Origin: Candidatus Pantoea formicae
Lineage (GTDB): Bacteria; Pseudomonadota; Gammaproteobacteria; Enterobacterales; Enterobacteriaceae
Assembly: GCF_011752625.1 (NCBI RefSeq)
Contig: NZ_VWXD01000008.1
Span: 62,001-126,000 of the forward strand
Reading direction: 5' to 3'
DNA: 64,000 nucleotides
Part shown: piece after piece, positions 25,898 to 35,211 of the stretch
How the letters are laid out: every line of letters begins with the position of its first letter
How positions within the stretch are numbered: position 1 is the stretch's first letter
Translations under genes and position numbers: made by a program
The notes under the pieces: model-generated
The model's database searches: none
What the model saw: the letters and a program-made list of their open reading frames with translations, nothing else
What the model was told of the DNA's origin: nothing

Positions 25898-28318
25898 ATG
25901 AAAAGTGGTATATCTATATTCACAAAGTTAGTGGGGATTATTTTATTTATCCTCGGACTGGCTTTAGCTGCAGGTGGAATTTATTTAATTAGCCTTGGTG
26001 GCTCCTGGTTTTATCTCCCCGCTGGGCTGGCCATGGCGGGTTGTGGTGCGGGTTTCGTGCGTGCTAAAGCATGGACCGTGTATTTATCATTCGTCTTGCT
26101 GGTCGTTAGCCTCATCTGGGCTTTCTCTGAGGTCGGTATCGACTTCTGGCAACTTGTTCCACGCACCGTCGCTTTCCTTGTTGTCTTCATCCTGGCCGCA
26201 ATGTGTTCGCAAGTTCTCACCAATAAAGCCGGCCGTCCTGCTCTACCCAAAATGGCATCGGTCATCGTGTCACTGGTGGCCATTGTTTCACTCGTTGCCG
26301 TCTTCGCTAACATGTTCCGCGTGCATCCGGAAGTGGAAGCAGACGCCAGCGCGGGTCCTGTGAAAGTCATTGATCAAGCGGCTGAAGATAAGAGTGGTGA
26401 TGACTGGACGGCGTGGGGTCGTAATACCTTAGGACAGCGCTTCGCTCAATTCCAGCAAATCAATACCAACAACGTTAAGGACCTGAAAGTCGCCTGGACC
26501 TATCGCACAGGTGACCTTGCCATTGATGGTGCTGAATATCAGACCACGCCGTTAAAAGTGGCTGACACGGTTTACCTGTGTACCCCGCTGAGTAAGGTGA
26601 TTGCGGTTGACGCTACTACGGGCAAAGAGAAGTGGCGTTTCGATCCACAAGCAAAAGTCTTTGAAAGTGATAAGAGCTGGAAGCGATGCCGCGGGGTGGG
26701 CTATGCCGATCTCGATCAGTTGCAGGCTAACAACCCAACCACAGGCGAGATTGCTACGACGGCTGTTACTTCTGCGGCCACCTGTCGCAAACGCATCATT
26801 GAAACCACTATTGATGCTCGCATCGTGGCGCTGGATGCCGAAACCGGCAAACTGTGTGAAGACTTTGGTAACGGCGGTTACGTCGATCTGACACAGAACA
26901 TGCCGGCTGACGCCAAAGGCGGCCAGCAGGGTAGCTATAACGTGACCTCTGCGCCACTGGTGGCCGATGGCGTGATCATGGTGGGTGGTCGTCTGAACGA
27001 TAACCTCACCGTGGGCGAGCCTGGCGGCGTGGTTCGTGGATATGATGTGGTCAGCGGTAAGATCCTGTGGGCATGGGATGCGAAACGTGGTGCCAGCAAC
27101 AGCAGCCCGCTGCCAGCCGGAGAGACTTACCCCCTTGAAACGCCTAACTTCTGGGGTACAGCCGCCTACGATCCTAAACTGGGCCTGGCTTACTTCCCGA
27201 CGGGCAACCAGACGCCTGACTTCTGGACCGGCGATCGCCATCCGTACTCGAACGAGTATAACGATGCCATCGTGGCCGTTGATCTGAAAACCGGTAAGGA
27301 GCGTTGGCACTTCCGTACCGCCAACATTGACCAGTTCGACTATGACGTTTCCTCTCAACCCATTTTGTATGACCTGCCAGGGAAAGAGGGTCAGACAACA
27401 CCGGTGATCATTCAGTTGACCAAGCGCGGCGAGGTCTTCGTCTTGGATCGTCGCACCGGTAAGCCCGTTATCCCGGTTGAATATCGTAAAGTCGCAACTG
27501 ATGCAATGCCGGGCATGCAAGTGGCCGAAACCCAACCCTTCTCTGCCATCTCTGTGGGTACAACCCCGCTGAAAGAGAGCGATATGTGGGGCGCGTCAAT
27601 TTTCGATCAGCTTTACTGCCGTATTCAATTCAAGCAGATGCGTTCGGAAGGTCCATTTACCCCGCTTTCTGAAAAACAACGTTCGCTGATTTATCCGGGT
27701 TACTACGGTGGCTTTAACTGGGGCGGTGGTGCGCTTGATATGTCTACCGGTACGTTGATCGTCAACGACATCCGTATGGCGCAATGGGGACAGTTCATCA
27801 AACGTGAAGACGCTGACCGCAGAGGACTGAAAGCCACGACTGAAGGTGAATACTCAGAACAATTGGGTACCCCTTGGGGCGTAGAACGTGGCATGTTTAT
27901 GTCGCCACTGGGCGTACCTTGCTTTAAACCACCGTTTGGCTCGATGACAGCGATTGACCTGACGACCGGTAAAACTCGCTGGCAGGTCCCGGTTGGCAGT
28001 ATCCAGGATGCACCGATTCATGGCGTGGCGCCAGGCATCAATATCCCGCTGGGTATGCCAACGATGGGCGGTCCATTAGTTACCAAAGGTGGGCTGACCT
28101 TCTTCCATGGTTCACTCGACTACTACGTGCGCGCTTTTGACAACAATACTGGTAAAGAGCTGTGGCGTGGACGTCTGCCCGTCGGTGGCCAGGGTGCGCC
28201 AATGACCTATATGGGCAAAGACGGTAAACAATATATCGTCGTGGTGGCTGGCGGTGCGACACGCACCGGAACCAATGACAACCGCGGTGACTACGTTATT
28301 GCTTATGCACTCCCTTAA
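25898..28318 (+). CDS. Membrane-bound PQQ-dependent dehydrogenase, copy 2 (divergent active site)
   Basis: The 806-residue protein has the same layout as copy 1: about five N-terminal membrane segments and a PQQ propeller (WTAWGRNTLGQRFAQF, RCRGVGYADL, MVGGRLNDNL). Where copy 1 and E. coli Gcd read HHDLWD, this protein reads NIDQFD: the Asp is kept but the two His and the Trp are replaced. Family membership and periplasmic location are clear, but the substrate probably differs from glucose. A strong terminator follows 27 bases after the stop. The divergent LacI gene is the likely regulator. Confidence 0.9.
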   Translation: MKSGISIFTKLVGIILFILGLALAAGGIYLISLGGSWFYLPAGLAMAGCGAGFVRAKAWTVYLSFVLLVVSLIWAFSEVGIDFWQLVPRTVAFLVVFILAAMCSQVLTNKAGRPALPKMASVIVSLVAIVSLVAVFANMFRVHPEVEADASAGPVKVIDQAAEDKSGDDWTAWGRNTLGQRFAQFQQINTNNVKDLKVAWTYRTGDLAIDGAEYQTTPLKVADTVYLCTPLSKVIAVDATTGKEKWRFDPQAKVFESDKSWKRCRGVGYADLDQLQANNPTTGEIATTAVTSAATCRKRIIETTIDARIVALDAETGKLCEDFGNGGYVDLTQNMPADAKGGQQGSYNVTSAPLVADGVIMVGGRLNDNLTVGEPGGVVRGYDVVSGKILWAWDAKRGASNSSPLPAGETYPLETPNFWGTAAYDPKLGLAYFPTGNQTPDFWTGDRHPYSNEYNDAIVAVDLKTGKERWHFRTANIDQFDYDVSSQPILYDLPGKEGQTTPVIIQLTKRGEVFVLDRRTGKPVIPVEYRKVATDAMPGMQVAETQPFSAISVGTTPLKESDMWGASIFDQLYCRIQFKQMRSEGPFTPLSEKQRSLIYPGYYGGFNWGGGALDMSTGTLIVNDIRMAQWGQFIKREDADRRGLKATTEGEYSEQLGTPWGVERGMFMSPLGVPCFKPPFGSMTAIDLTTGKTRWQVPVGSIQDAPIHGVAPGINIPLGMPTMGGPLVTKGGLTFFHGSLDYYVRAFDNNTGKELWRGRLPVGGQGAPMTYMGKDGKQYIVVVAGGATRTGTNDNRGDYVIAYALP

Positions 28319-28345
28319 TTGCCAAGCTAGTGCTTAGCAGAAAAT

Positions 28346-28378
28346 AAAAAACGGGCGCTGTTAGCAGCGCCCGTTTTT
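28346..28378 (+). terminator. Rho-independent terminator after gcd copy 2
   Basis: Stem ACGGGCGCTG / CAGCGCCCGT with loop TTAG, preceded by five A and followed by a T-run. The A/T flanks would allow it to work in both directions. Confidence 0.93.
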
Positions 28379-28586
28379 CTTACTCAAGCTTTGCGCTTTA
28401 ATGTCTGTGCATCCAGTTCGGATTTAAACGATGGACCGCAACGTGGCAGGCACTATTTGATACAGTCATCCAGTAAAGCACTTCCGCCTCATTTTCAGGC
28501 GGTCTTTACTGATATCAGTGACCCTAACTGAGACTTTAAGCCTCGATATGACCACCGGGTGACTGAGTCACATCATTTGAAGCTGA

Positions 28587-29195
28587 TTAATTGCATCCCA
28601 GTAAACGGGTAAATGCCTGCGCCAGTGCCTCGCTAAGACGTTCGGGTTCCTGCTTATCTTCAGACATCATGTTATCGACTGCACCGTGCATACCGTGATA
28701 CATCAGAATAGCCGTCAACTTTGAGTCTTCGAGCTGCCAGTTTCCCGCGCGCTTTCCCTGCTCAAGAATGCGTTCAATCTGATTCAAAATGGCATCGCGG
28801 TCTGGATTTCCACGCGTCTGATAGTGGTGATCGTGATAAAGCGCGTCGTGAATAGCCATATCTTCCACGTAGGCGGCCACGCTGGCATGACACCAGGCTT
28901 GTAAACGAGCAATGCCATCCTGCGCCGGGAGGACCTCAAGGGCATGCTCAATTTTTTCAATGAAATGACCGGTAAATCGTGCACGTAGCGCAGCGAGCAT
29001 TTCGTTCTTTGAGGAAAAATAGTGATAGAAAGTGCCTTTAGCAACCCCGGCATCCCGCACAATTTCACTGATTGTCGTGGCTTCAAACCCTTTATTCATG
29101 AATAACGCCAGCGCCGCATCCATTAATTCATCCAGCCTGACTTCAGCAGGTTTTGTACGCGGCTGAGATTGGCGCTGTTGCGGTTCATTATCCAT
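28587..29195 (-). CDS. TetR family transcriptional regulator
   Basis: A 202-residue TetR repressor. The HTH ATTISEIVRDAGVAKGTFYHYFSSKNEML lies at about residues 40-68, and the rest is the helical ligand domain. It is divergent from the DHA2 efflux pump, and the 152-bp spacer contains a 25-bp near-perfect palindrome plus a second inverted repeat. It very likely represses the pump and itself until a toxic ligand binds. Confidence 0.9.
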   Translation of the reverse strand: MDNEPQQRQSQPRTKPAEVRLDELMDAALALFMNKGFEATTISEIVRDAGVAKGTFYHYFSSKNEMLAALRARFTGHFIEKIEHALEVLPAQDGIARLQAWCHASVAAYVEDMAIHDALYHDHHYQTRGNPDRDAILNQIERILEQGKRAGNWQLEDSKLTAILMYHGMHGAVDNMMSEDKQEPERLSEALAQAFTRLLGCN

Positions 29196-29279
29196 GTTGT
29201 CCCCCTAAACATCAGTCACTTATCCTAACCAAAGTTTACTTGATGCGCCATTCTCACAATAAATCCTGCCTTTAAAACT

Positions 29280-29304
29280 CCATTGACCGACGGTCGGTCA
29301 ATGG
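29280..29304. promoter_or_regulatory. TetR-type operator
   Basis: Arms CCATTGACCGAC and GTCGGTCAATGG around a single central G make a 25-bp perfect inverted repeat. It lies 44 bp upstream of the efflux pump start in the divergent spacer; the motif GACCGACNGTCGGTC is typical of many TetR-family operators. Confidence 0.85.
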
Positions 29305-29310
29305 CTATAT

Positions 29311-29325
29311 TGAGAAACGTTCTCA
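29311..29325. promoter_or_regulatory. Second inverted repeat before the pump gene
   Basis: TGAGAA and TTCTCA arms around ACG, six bases after the main TetR-type palindrome and 22 bp before the pump ATG. It is unrelated in sequence to the first site. Confidence 0.45.
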
Positions 29326-29347
29326 TTAACTCCAAAGGAATAGCGTT

Positions 29348-30856
29348 ATGATAACTAACCGCCGGGTTGCGTTGGTCTGTGCAATTTGCCTTGGCACCTT
29401 TATGGCTTCACTGGATATCAGCATTGTGAACGTCGCTCTACCGACCATGCTGACATCACTCAATACAGATATGCCGGGTATACAGTGGGTTGTTGATGCC
29501 TACGCACTTTGCCTTTCCGCGCTTATCCTCTCATCAGGGCCGCTTGGCGATCGCTTCGGACGCAAACGCGTCTGGATGGCGGGAATTGTACTGTTCACGT
29601 TAGGATCTTTGCTCTGCGCATCGGCAACTTCACTGGAGATGTTGCTGACGGGTCGTGTACTCCAGGGCGTGGCTGGCGCTGCCGTGATACCAGGTGCACT
29701 GTCGCTGTTGTCACATGCGTTTCCAGATGAACTCCAGCGTGTAAGGGTCATCGGTATCTGGTCAACCGTTAGCGCTTTGTCATTGGTCATCGGTCCGATT
29801 TTAGGCGGTATTCTGGTACACAATGCAGGCTGGCAGAGTATTTTTCTCATCAACCTTCCGGTAGGTGTAGTGACTTTGCTGCTGGGAGGTTGGGGCATTC
29901 AGGAGAGCGCACATCCCGATCACGCTTCACTGGACCCACTCGGCCAATTGTTCAGCGTGCTATGGTTGGGTACTCTCACTTATGGACTGATTGCCGCAGG
30001 AGATCTTGGCTGGCAAGACTCAGACGTACAGTTTTCGCTGTTCATCTCACTGCTGTTTCTAGCGCTATTCATCTGGGTAGAAAGGCGAGTCACACGCCCC
30101 CTGCTACCACTGTATCTGTTTAAGAAAAGTGACTTTACAGTCTATAACCTCTCTTCAGCCGTGATGGGTTTTTCATCCTACAGCAGCGTGTTTTTCGTCT
30201 CGCTTTTTTTACAACAGGCGCAAGGATGGAGCGCACTGCAAACCGGGTGGCGCATGGCACCGGAGTTCATCGCCATGGCCTTGGTCTCAACGCAGTTTGG
30301 CCGTCTGTCCGCGCGCTTTAGCGTTAAAACACTCATTGTCGTCGGTTATGCCTTGATAGGCGCAGGCTTGCTGCTCCTTGGGACGCTGCAGTCCAGTAGC
30401 GCATATCCATTTATCGCCCTCTTTTTGATCATTCTAGGAACCGGGACGGGGCTGGCGATGCCGGCTACCAGTGCTCTGGTGATGAGAACGGTGGTATCAG
30501 AGCGGTCTGGTATGGCCTCGGCAACCATGAATGCCGTGCGTCAAACCGGTATGGCTCTGGGCATTGCTCTGCTCGGCACGCTGATGAATATGCACGCTAT
30601 TGAGGTGTTGCGCGCTCAGCTTGCTACTCAACATGTCTCCGAAGCCGATTCACTGGCTCACGCGGTCATCATGGGGCACCAGGGAATATCAGGCTGGGTT
30701 GAACAGGTTCAGCACGCTTTTGCCAGTGGCTTTTCTCTGGCAATGACAGGAGCGGGTGTCGTGAGCGTAGTCATGGCGGGTGGGTTAATACTCATGCATC
30801 GAGCGCACCAGCGTGTGGTTATCGGCTCAGTCGCCTCGGCGGAAACACAGGAATGA
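29348..30856 (+). CDS. MFS efflux transporter, DHA2 (EmrB/QacA) family
   Basis: A 502-residue, about 14-segment drug:proton antiporter. The N-terminus has FMASLDISIVNVALPTM (family motif D1), then GPLGDRFGRKRVWMAG (motif A) and VLQGVAGAAVIPGALSLL with the antiporter motif C-like GPILGGILV. CAAAGGAA precedes the ATG. It exports toxic hydrophobic compounds and is under control of the divergent TetR protein. Confidence 0.9.
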   Translation: MITNRRVALVCAICLGTFMASLDISIVNVALPTMLTSLNTDMPGIQWVVDAYALCLSALILSSGPLGDRFGRKRVWMAGIVLFTLGSLLCASATSLEMLLTGRVLQGVAGAAVIPGALSLLSHAFPDELQRVRVIGIWSTVSALSLVIGPILGGILVHNAGWQSIFLINLPVGVVTLLLGGWGIQESAHPDHASLDPLGQLFSVLWLGTLTYGLIAAGDLGWQDSDVQFSLFISLLFLALFIWVERRVTRPLLPLYLFKKSDFTVYNLSSAVMGFSSYSSVFFVSLFLQQAQGWSALQTGWRMAPEFIAMALVSTQFGRLSARFSVKTLIVVGYALIGAGLLLLGTLQSSSAYPFIALFLIILGTGTGLAMPATSALVMRTVVSERSGMASATMNAVRQTGMALGIALLGTLMNMHAIEVLRAQLATQHVSEADSLAHAVIMGHQGISGWVEQVQHAFASGFSLAMTGAGVVSVVMAGGLILMHRAHQRVVIGSVASAETQE

Positions 30857-30881
30857 ACGCGGGCTATCTGATCAAAGGGGT

Positions 30882-30905
30882 AAATGGCGCCCACAGGCGC
30901 CATTT
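30882..30905. terminator. Bidirectional terminator between convergent genes
   Basis: Perfect 10-bp arms AAATGGCGCC / GGCGCCATTT with loop CACA, in the 86-bp gap between the convergent efflux pump and GntP genes. The T-runs are short, so its strength is uncertain. Confidence 0.65.
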
Positions 30906-30942
30906 ATGGTGCTTTCACGATGTCATTTTACCAAGCTGATCG

Positions 30943-32334
30943 TCAAACAATACCCGTTAAGTAGTAAACACCGATGATGAAGAACGCACCCAACACTTTG
31001 AACAGGGTGATACCCAAGATAGGCTTATATGCCTGCCTGTGAGTTAGACCGGTCACCGCCAGCAGCGTAATAATCGCGCCATTGTGCGGTAACGTGTCCA
31101 TCCCCCCGGCAGCCATGGATGCCACACGGTGCATGACCTCAAGCGGTATGCCTGCGGCCTTGGCTGAATTGATGAACTGATCGGCCATTGCAGCAAGCGC
31201 AATACTCATACCGCCAGAAGATGAACCGGTGATACCAGACAAAATATTGATCGTGATTGCCTGATTCAGCAAAGGGTTAGGTATCACCTTGAGTGCATCA
31301 GCCACCTGCACGAATCCAGGCAATGCTGCGATAACAACGCCGAACCCATACTCTGACGCAGTATTGAGTGAGGCAAGCATGGCGCCCCCTACAGCAGCCT
31401 TACTGCCTTCTGCCAGTTTTCCTTTTAACTGTCTCCAGGCAAACAGGAAAATTGCCAAAATACCGCACATCAGCGCGGCCATTACCGCCCAGATAGCCAC
31501 CATTTTCTTGACATCACTGTCCAGCGGGGCTTTCAGACCGGGTAAATCGATCAAAAAGTGCGTGCCATATTTCTGGGGTATGTACCAGGTGAAAAACAGG
31601 TTGGCGACGCCCACGATGAACAGCGGAAGCAGTGCGACTATTGGGTGCGGCAGGTTCAGATCATTCGGCGTTTCAGGTTCATTAAGAAGCCCCGTTCCGT
31701 ACCCTTCGCCTTTTTGCTGTGCTCGCCGACGCAAATAATCAATGTAGAGCCAGCCACCAACAGCCACAAATAATGAACCTAACACCCCAAGCCAAGGTGC
31801 TGCCCAGGAAGTCGTACCGTAGAACGTTGTTGGGATGATGTTCTGGATCTGGGGTGACCCGGGTAAGGCATCCATAGTGAAGGTGAAAGCACCGAGAGCA
31901 ATGGTCGCAGGCATAAGTCTTTTAGGGATCTGGCTCTGCCGGAACATTTCTGCGGCAAAGGGATAAACAGCAAAGACCACGACAAACAACGAAACCCCAC
32001 CATAGGTCAACAGCGCACACACCAGAATAATGACCGGGATGGCTTTGTTCTGCCCCAGCAGTCGGGTCACCGCACTGACTATAGATCGAGAGAATCCTGA
32101 GAATTCAATTAACTTTCCGAATACCGCGCCCAGTAAAAATACGGGGAAATACAGCTTCACGAAGCCCACCAGCTTATCCATAAAGATATCACTGAATACC
32201 GGAGCTACCGCTGAAGGATGAGTCAGTAATACGGCACCCAGTGCCGCGATGGGAGCAAAGAGGATCACGCTATAACCGCGATACGCGGCCAACATCAACA
32301 GTCCCAGTGCCAGTAACGCAATCAATACGTCCAT
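30943..32334 (-). CDS. GntP family permease
   Basis: A 463-residue, about 12-segment H+ symporter of the gluconate permease (GntP) superfamily. TYGGVSLFVVVFAVYPFA, TMDALPGSPQIQNIIPTTFYG and GGMDTLPHNGAIITLLAVTG are characteristic of its hydroxy-acid branch. It follows the HisD-like dehydrogenase gene, with 96 bases between, so the two probably import and oxidise the same hydroxylated organic acid or sulfonate under control of the divergent LacI protein. Confidence 0.87.
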   Translation of the reverse strand: MDVLIALLALGLLMLAAYRGYSVILFAPIAALGAVLLTHPSAVAPVFSDIFMDKLVGFVKLYFPVFLLGAVFGKLIEFSGFSRSIVSAVTRLLGQNKAIPVIILVCALLTYGGVSLFVVVFAVYPFAAEMFRQSQIPKRLMPATIALGAFTFTMDALPGSPQIQNIIPTTFYGTTSWAAPWLGVLGSLFVAVGGWLYIDYLRRRAQQKGEGYGTGLLNEPETPNDLNLPHPIVALLPLFIVGVANLFFTWYIPQKYGTHFLIDLPGLKAPLDSDVKKMVAIWAVMAALMCGILAIFLFAWRQLKGKLAEGSKAAVGGAMLASLNTASEYGFGVVIAALPGFVQVADALKVIPNPLLNQAITINILSGITGSSSGGMSIALAAMADQFINSAKAAGIPLEVMHRVASMAAGGMDTLPHNGAIITLLAVTGLTHRQAYKPILGITLFKVLGAFFIIGVYYLTGIV

Positions 32335-32430
32335 AGGGCTATCCGTTAGCGTGGCTGCCTTAACTCTTCCAGAATCAGGACAGCCAGAATTATTCTGAGG
32401 GGCCTACCCTGCCCCCTGTTTTGTTTTTAT

Positions 32431-33738
32431 TTATTCCGGAATTCCCGCATAAGGCACATCCCTGTGCCCATAACGGCGCACGCGAATGTTTGCTTGTTCA
32501 CCGTGACCGGAGAAACCCTCAAGGGCACAAAGACGGGAGCAGTATTCACCGACCTGTGCTGAAGCCTCATCCGTCAACACTCTCTGATAAGTGCAGGTCT
32601 TGAGGAATTTACCGACCCAAAGCCCACCGGTGTAGCGGGCAGCTTTACGCGTTGGCAGAGTATGGTTAGTGCCAATCACCTTATCGCCATAGGCAACGTT
32701 GGTTCGCGGACCAAGAAACAGCGCACCAAAGTTTTGCATGTTATGCAGCAACCAATCCGGATCGCGGGTCATCACCTGCACATGTTCAAACGCCAGGTCG
32801 TTGGCAATCTTCAGCAATTCATCCTTGTCTTCAGCAACAATAACTTCACCAAATTTACCCCAGGACTGACGTGCGATGTCGGCAGTGGGAAGAATGTCCA
32901 GGAGACGGTCAATTTCCGCCATTGTTTCGCGGGCCAGTGCAGCGGAGGTTGTCAACAACACCGCAGGTGAATCAGGCCCATGTTCAGCCTGGCCCAGCAG
33001 ATCGGTGGCACAGAGTTCACCGTCAACGCTGTCATCAGCAATGACCAGGGTTTCCGTTGGGCCAGCAAACAGGTCAATACCCACGCGACCAAACAGCTGA
33101 CGTTTTGCTTCAGCCACGAAGGCGTTTCCCGGACCGACAAGCATGTCTACTGGCAAAATGCTTTCTGTTCCCAGCGCCATAGCAGCAACAGCCTGAATGC
33201 CACCGAGGCAATAAATCTCGTCAGCACCGGCCATATGTTGTGCAACCACGATTGCCGGTGCCGGCTTCCCGTTAAAAGGCGGAGCACATGACACAATACG
33301 CTTCACCCCTGCGACCTTGGCGGTGATGATCGACATATGCGCCGAGGCCAGCAAAGGATATTTCCCGCCAGGGAAATAGCACCCGGCAGCGCTGACCGGG
33401 ATATTTTTGTGACCAAGCACGACTCCAGGAAGCGTTTCAACCTCAATATCTTTGAGGCTGTCGCGTTGATGCTGGGCAAAATTACGTACCTGCTCCTGCG
33501 CAAAGCGGATATCCGCGAGATCGCGCTCTGACAGTTGCGCATAGCAGTCATCGATTTCCTGCTGTGACAACCTGTAATCCTCGCGGTCCAGTTTGTCGAA
33601 CTGAATAGACAGTTCCCTAACGGCCGCATCTCCGCGCTTTTTAATATCAGCCAGTATCTTTTCAACTGCTTCACGTACCGACCGGTCATGTAATTTCACC
33701 GCTTCAGACTCTGCACCACGTTTCAGCCAGATAGCCAT
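32431..33738 (-). CDS. Histidinol dehydrogenase family NAD-dependent dehydrogenase
   Basis: The 435-residue enzyme belongs to the HisD superfamily: YFPGGKYPLLASAHMSIITAKVAGV, VGPGNAFVAEAKRQLFG, GPTETLVIADD, and the metal-ligand block DLLGQAEHGPDS with Gln and His. It is not in a his operon but next to a GntP permease and a LacI regulator. A role like sulfopropanediol 3-dehydrogenase (HpsN) or oxidation of another vicinal diol or hydroxy acid is more likely than histidine synthesis. The C-terminal motif GHGEQANIRVRRYG differs from classical HisD. Confidence 0.82.
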   Translation of the reverse strand: MAIWLKRGAESEAVKLHDRSVREAVEKILADIKKRGDAAVRELSIQFDKLDREDYRLSQQEIDDCYAQLSERDLADIRFAQEQVRNFAQHQRDSLKDIEVETLPGVVLGHKNIPVSAAGCYFPGGKYPLLASAHMSIITAKVAGVKRIVSCAPPFNGKPAPAIVVAQHMAGADEIYCLGGIQAVAAMALGTESILPVDMLVGPGNAFVAEAKRQLFGRVGIDLFAGPTETLVIADDSVDGELCATDLLGQAEHGPDSPAVLLTTSAALARETMAEIDRLLDILPTADIARQSWGKFGEVIVAEDKDELLKIANDLAFEHVQVMTRDPDWLLHNMQNFGALFLGPRTNVAYGDKVIGTNHTLPTRKAARYTGGLWVGKFLKTCTYQRVLTDEASAQVGEYCSRLCALEGFSGHGEQANIRVRRYGHRDVPYAGIPE

Positions 33739-33770
33739 AAACTCCCCTTAAGATGTCAATGAAATGTTAA

Positions 33771-33784
33771 TGCATTCGAATTCA
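33771..33784. promoter_or_regulatory. LacI-type operator, site 1
   Basis: TGCATTCGAATTCA, a near-palindrome with the central CG typical of LacI-family operators. It lies 33 bp upstream of the HisD-like gene and shares the 14-base run TTAATGCATTCGAA (33769-33780 core) with site 2. Confidence 0.7.
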
Positions 33785-33825
33785 CCTGTATCCTGGCGGT
33801 TAAATATCCAACTTAAAAGCATTAA

Positions 33826-33839
33826 TGCATTCGAATGCA
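33826..33839. promoter_or_regulatory. LacI-type operator, site 2 (perfect palindrome)
   Basis: TGCATTCGAATGCA is a perfect 14-bp palindrome with a central CG. It is 55 bp (about five helical turns) from site 1, a spacing suited to cooperative binding or a small loop. It is 76 bp upstream of the lacI-type start. Confidence 0.8.
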
Positions 33840-33914
33840 ACGCAGATCGCAAAGTTTGTGACACTCGGGATATTTCCCGCATAATGGCGAAGCAAAAGAA
33901 TGTGGAGAAAGGGA

Positions 33915-34967
33915 ATGGCAGGTCCAAACAGACGTGCAGTGACGAGTTACGACGTAGCCAAAGCTGCTGGCGTATCACAGTCTGCTGTATCTCGCGCTTT
34001 TACCGAAGGCGCTAAGATTTCCGCTGCAACGAAAGATAAAGTTAAAAAGGTGGCCGCGGAGCTTGGGTATCGACCCAGTTTTATCGCACAGTCACTGATT
34101 AACCGACGCTCCAATCTTATCGGCATTGTTGTACCCGGTCTGATGAACCCCTTTTACTCCGCTGCGCTCGATAACCTGTCACACAAGCTCAATCTCATGG
34201 GATACCGCGTACTGCTGTTTTCCATGTTTCGTGATGACGATACCGACCCCATCATGGAAGAGATCTTACGCCATCGCGTAGAAGCGCTGATTCTGGTATC
34301 GAGCAGCTTATCCTCTCATTTCGATGAGGAATGCCGGTTACTTGGCTTGCCTGTGGTCTTGCTGAACCGTAAAAACGACAGTGAAACGGTATCAAGCGTC
34401 ACCAGCAACAATCTTGCTGGCGGCGCGGCAATTGCCGAGTTTCTGATTAAGGCCGGTCATCGGCAGCTGGCGTTTATTGCAGGCCGCGATAGCTCCTCAA
34501 CCAGCCGCGATCGTGAAACAGGTTTTGGTCAACGAATCTCAGAAATGGGGGCACCTGCAGCATTGCGCGATGCGGGTATGTGGACCATTGAAGAAGCGAT
34601 GAATGCCACCCGCAGGCTGATGTCTTTACCTAAGACGCCCGATGCACTGTTTTGCGCGAATGACATGATGGCTATAGGCGCACTGAATGTCGTGGTTGGT
34701 GAGATGGGACTAAAGGCCGGCTCGGATATTTCTGTGGTTGGGTTTGACGATATCTCGATGGCCAGTTGGCCGTTGATCAACCTCACGACATGGGTTCAGC
34801 CGTTAACGGAAATGGTTGACCTGACCGTATCTATGATCAAATCCCAACTCGAGGATAACGAAGCTGAACCTGTGCAGCATGTGCTGGTGGGAAAACTCAT
34901 TATACGCGGCAGTTCACGCAGCATTGGAGGAGATATTGGAAAGGACACAACTCTTCCTAATCTCTAA
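33915..34967 (+). CDS. LacI family transcriptional regulator
   Basis: A 350-residue regulator with HTH SYDVAKAAGVSQSAVSRAFTEGAKIS, hinge helix and an effector domain (LIGIVVPGLMNPFYSAALDNL, FCANDMMAIGALNVV). The ATG at 33915 follows GGAGAAAGGG; an in-frame ATG at 33900 is too early. It is divergent from the HisD-like/GntP operon and two matched operators lie in the spacer. Confidence 0.9.
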   Translation: MAGPNRRAVTSYDVAKAAGVSQSAVSRAFTEGAKISAATKDKVKKVAAELGYRPSFIAQSLINRRSNLIGIVVPGLMNPFYSAALDNLSHKLNLMGYRVLLFSMFRDDDTDPIMEEILRHRVEALILVSSSLSSHFDEECRLLGLPVVLLNRKNDSETVSSVTSNNLAGGAAIAEFLIKAGHRQLAFIAGRDSSSTSRDRETGFGQRISEMGAPAALRDAGMWTIEEAMNATRRLMSLPKTPDALFCANDMMAIGALNVVVGEMGLKAGSDISVVGFDDISMASWPLINLTTWVQPLTEMVDLTVSMIKSQLEDNEAEPVQHVLVGKLIIRGSSRSIGGDIGKDTTLPNL

Positions 34968-35211
34968 AAGCGGGTACTGACCCTGTAAAACAATCACTTT
35001 CCATCTACAGATGGTGATCTTCTACCGTGGAGCAGCCAGACCAACTGCCGAACACAACATTAATCCTGCCAGTACGCTCAGTCTTCGATATAAAGAAATC
35101 TGAATCTCCTGTATCAGATTTCAACACGTCCTATTTTCGGTTCAGGTTCCACCAGCGGCAATATCTACGCGATGGACATATTGACCTGCACCACCAAGCT
35201 TTCAGAACGGT

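Noticed and set aside
26552..27535. Long antisense frame (327 codons) inside gcd copy 2
   Set aside because: It is fully covered by the clear PQQ dehydrogenase on the plus strand and shows no domain; a codon-bias shadow.
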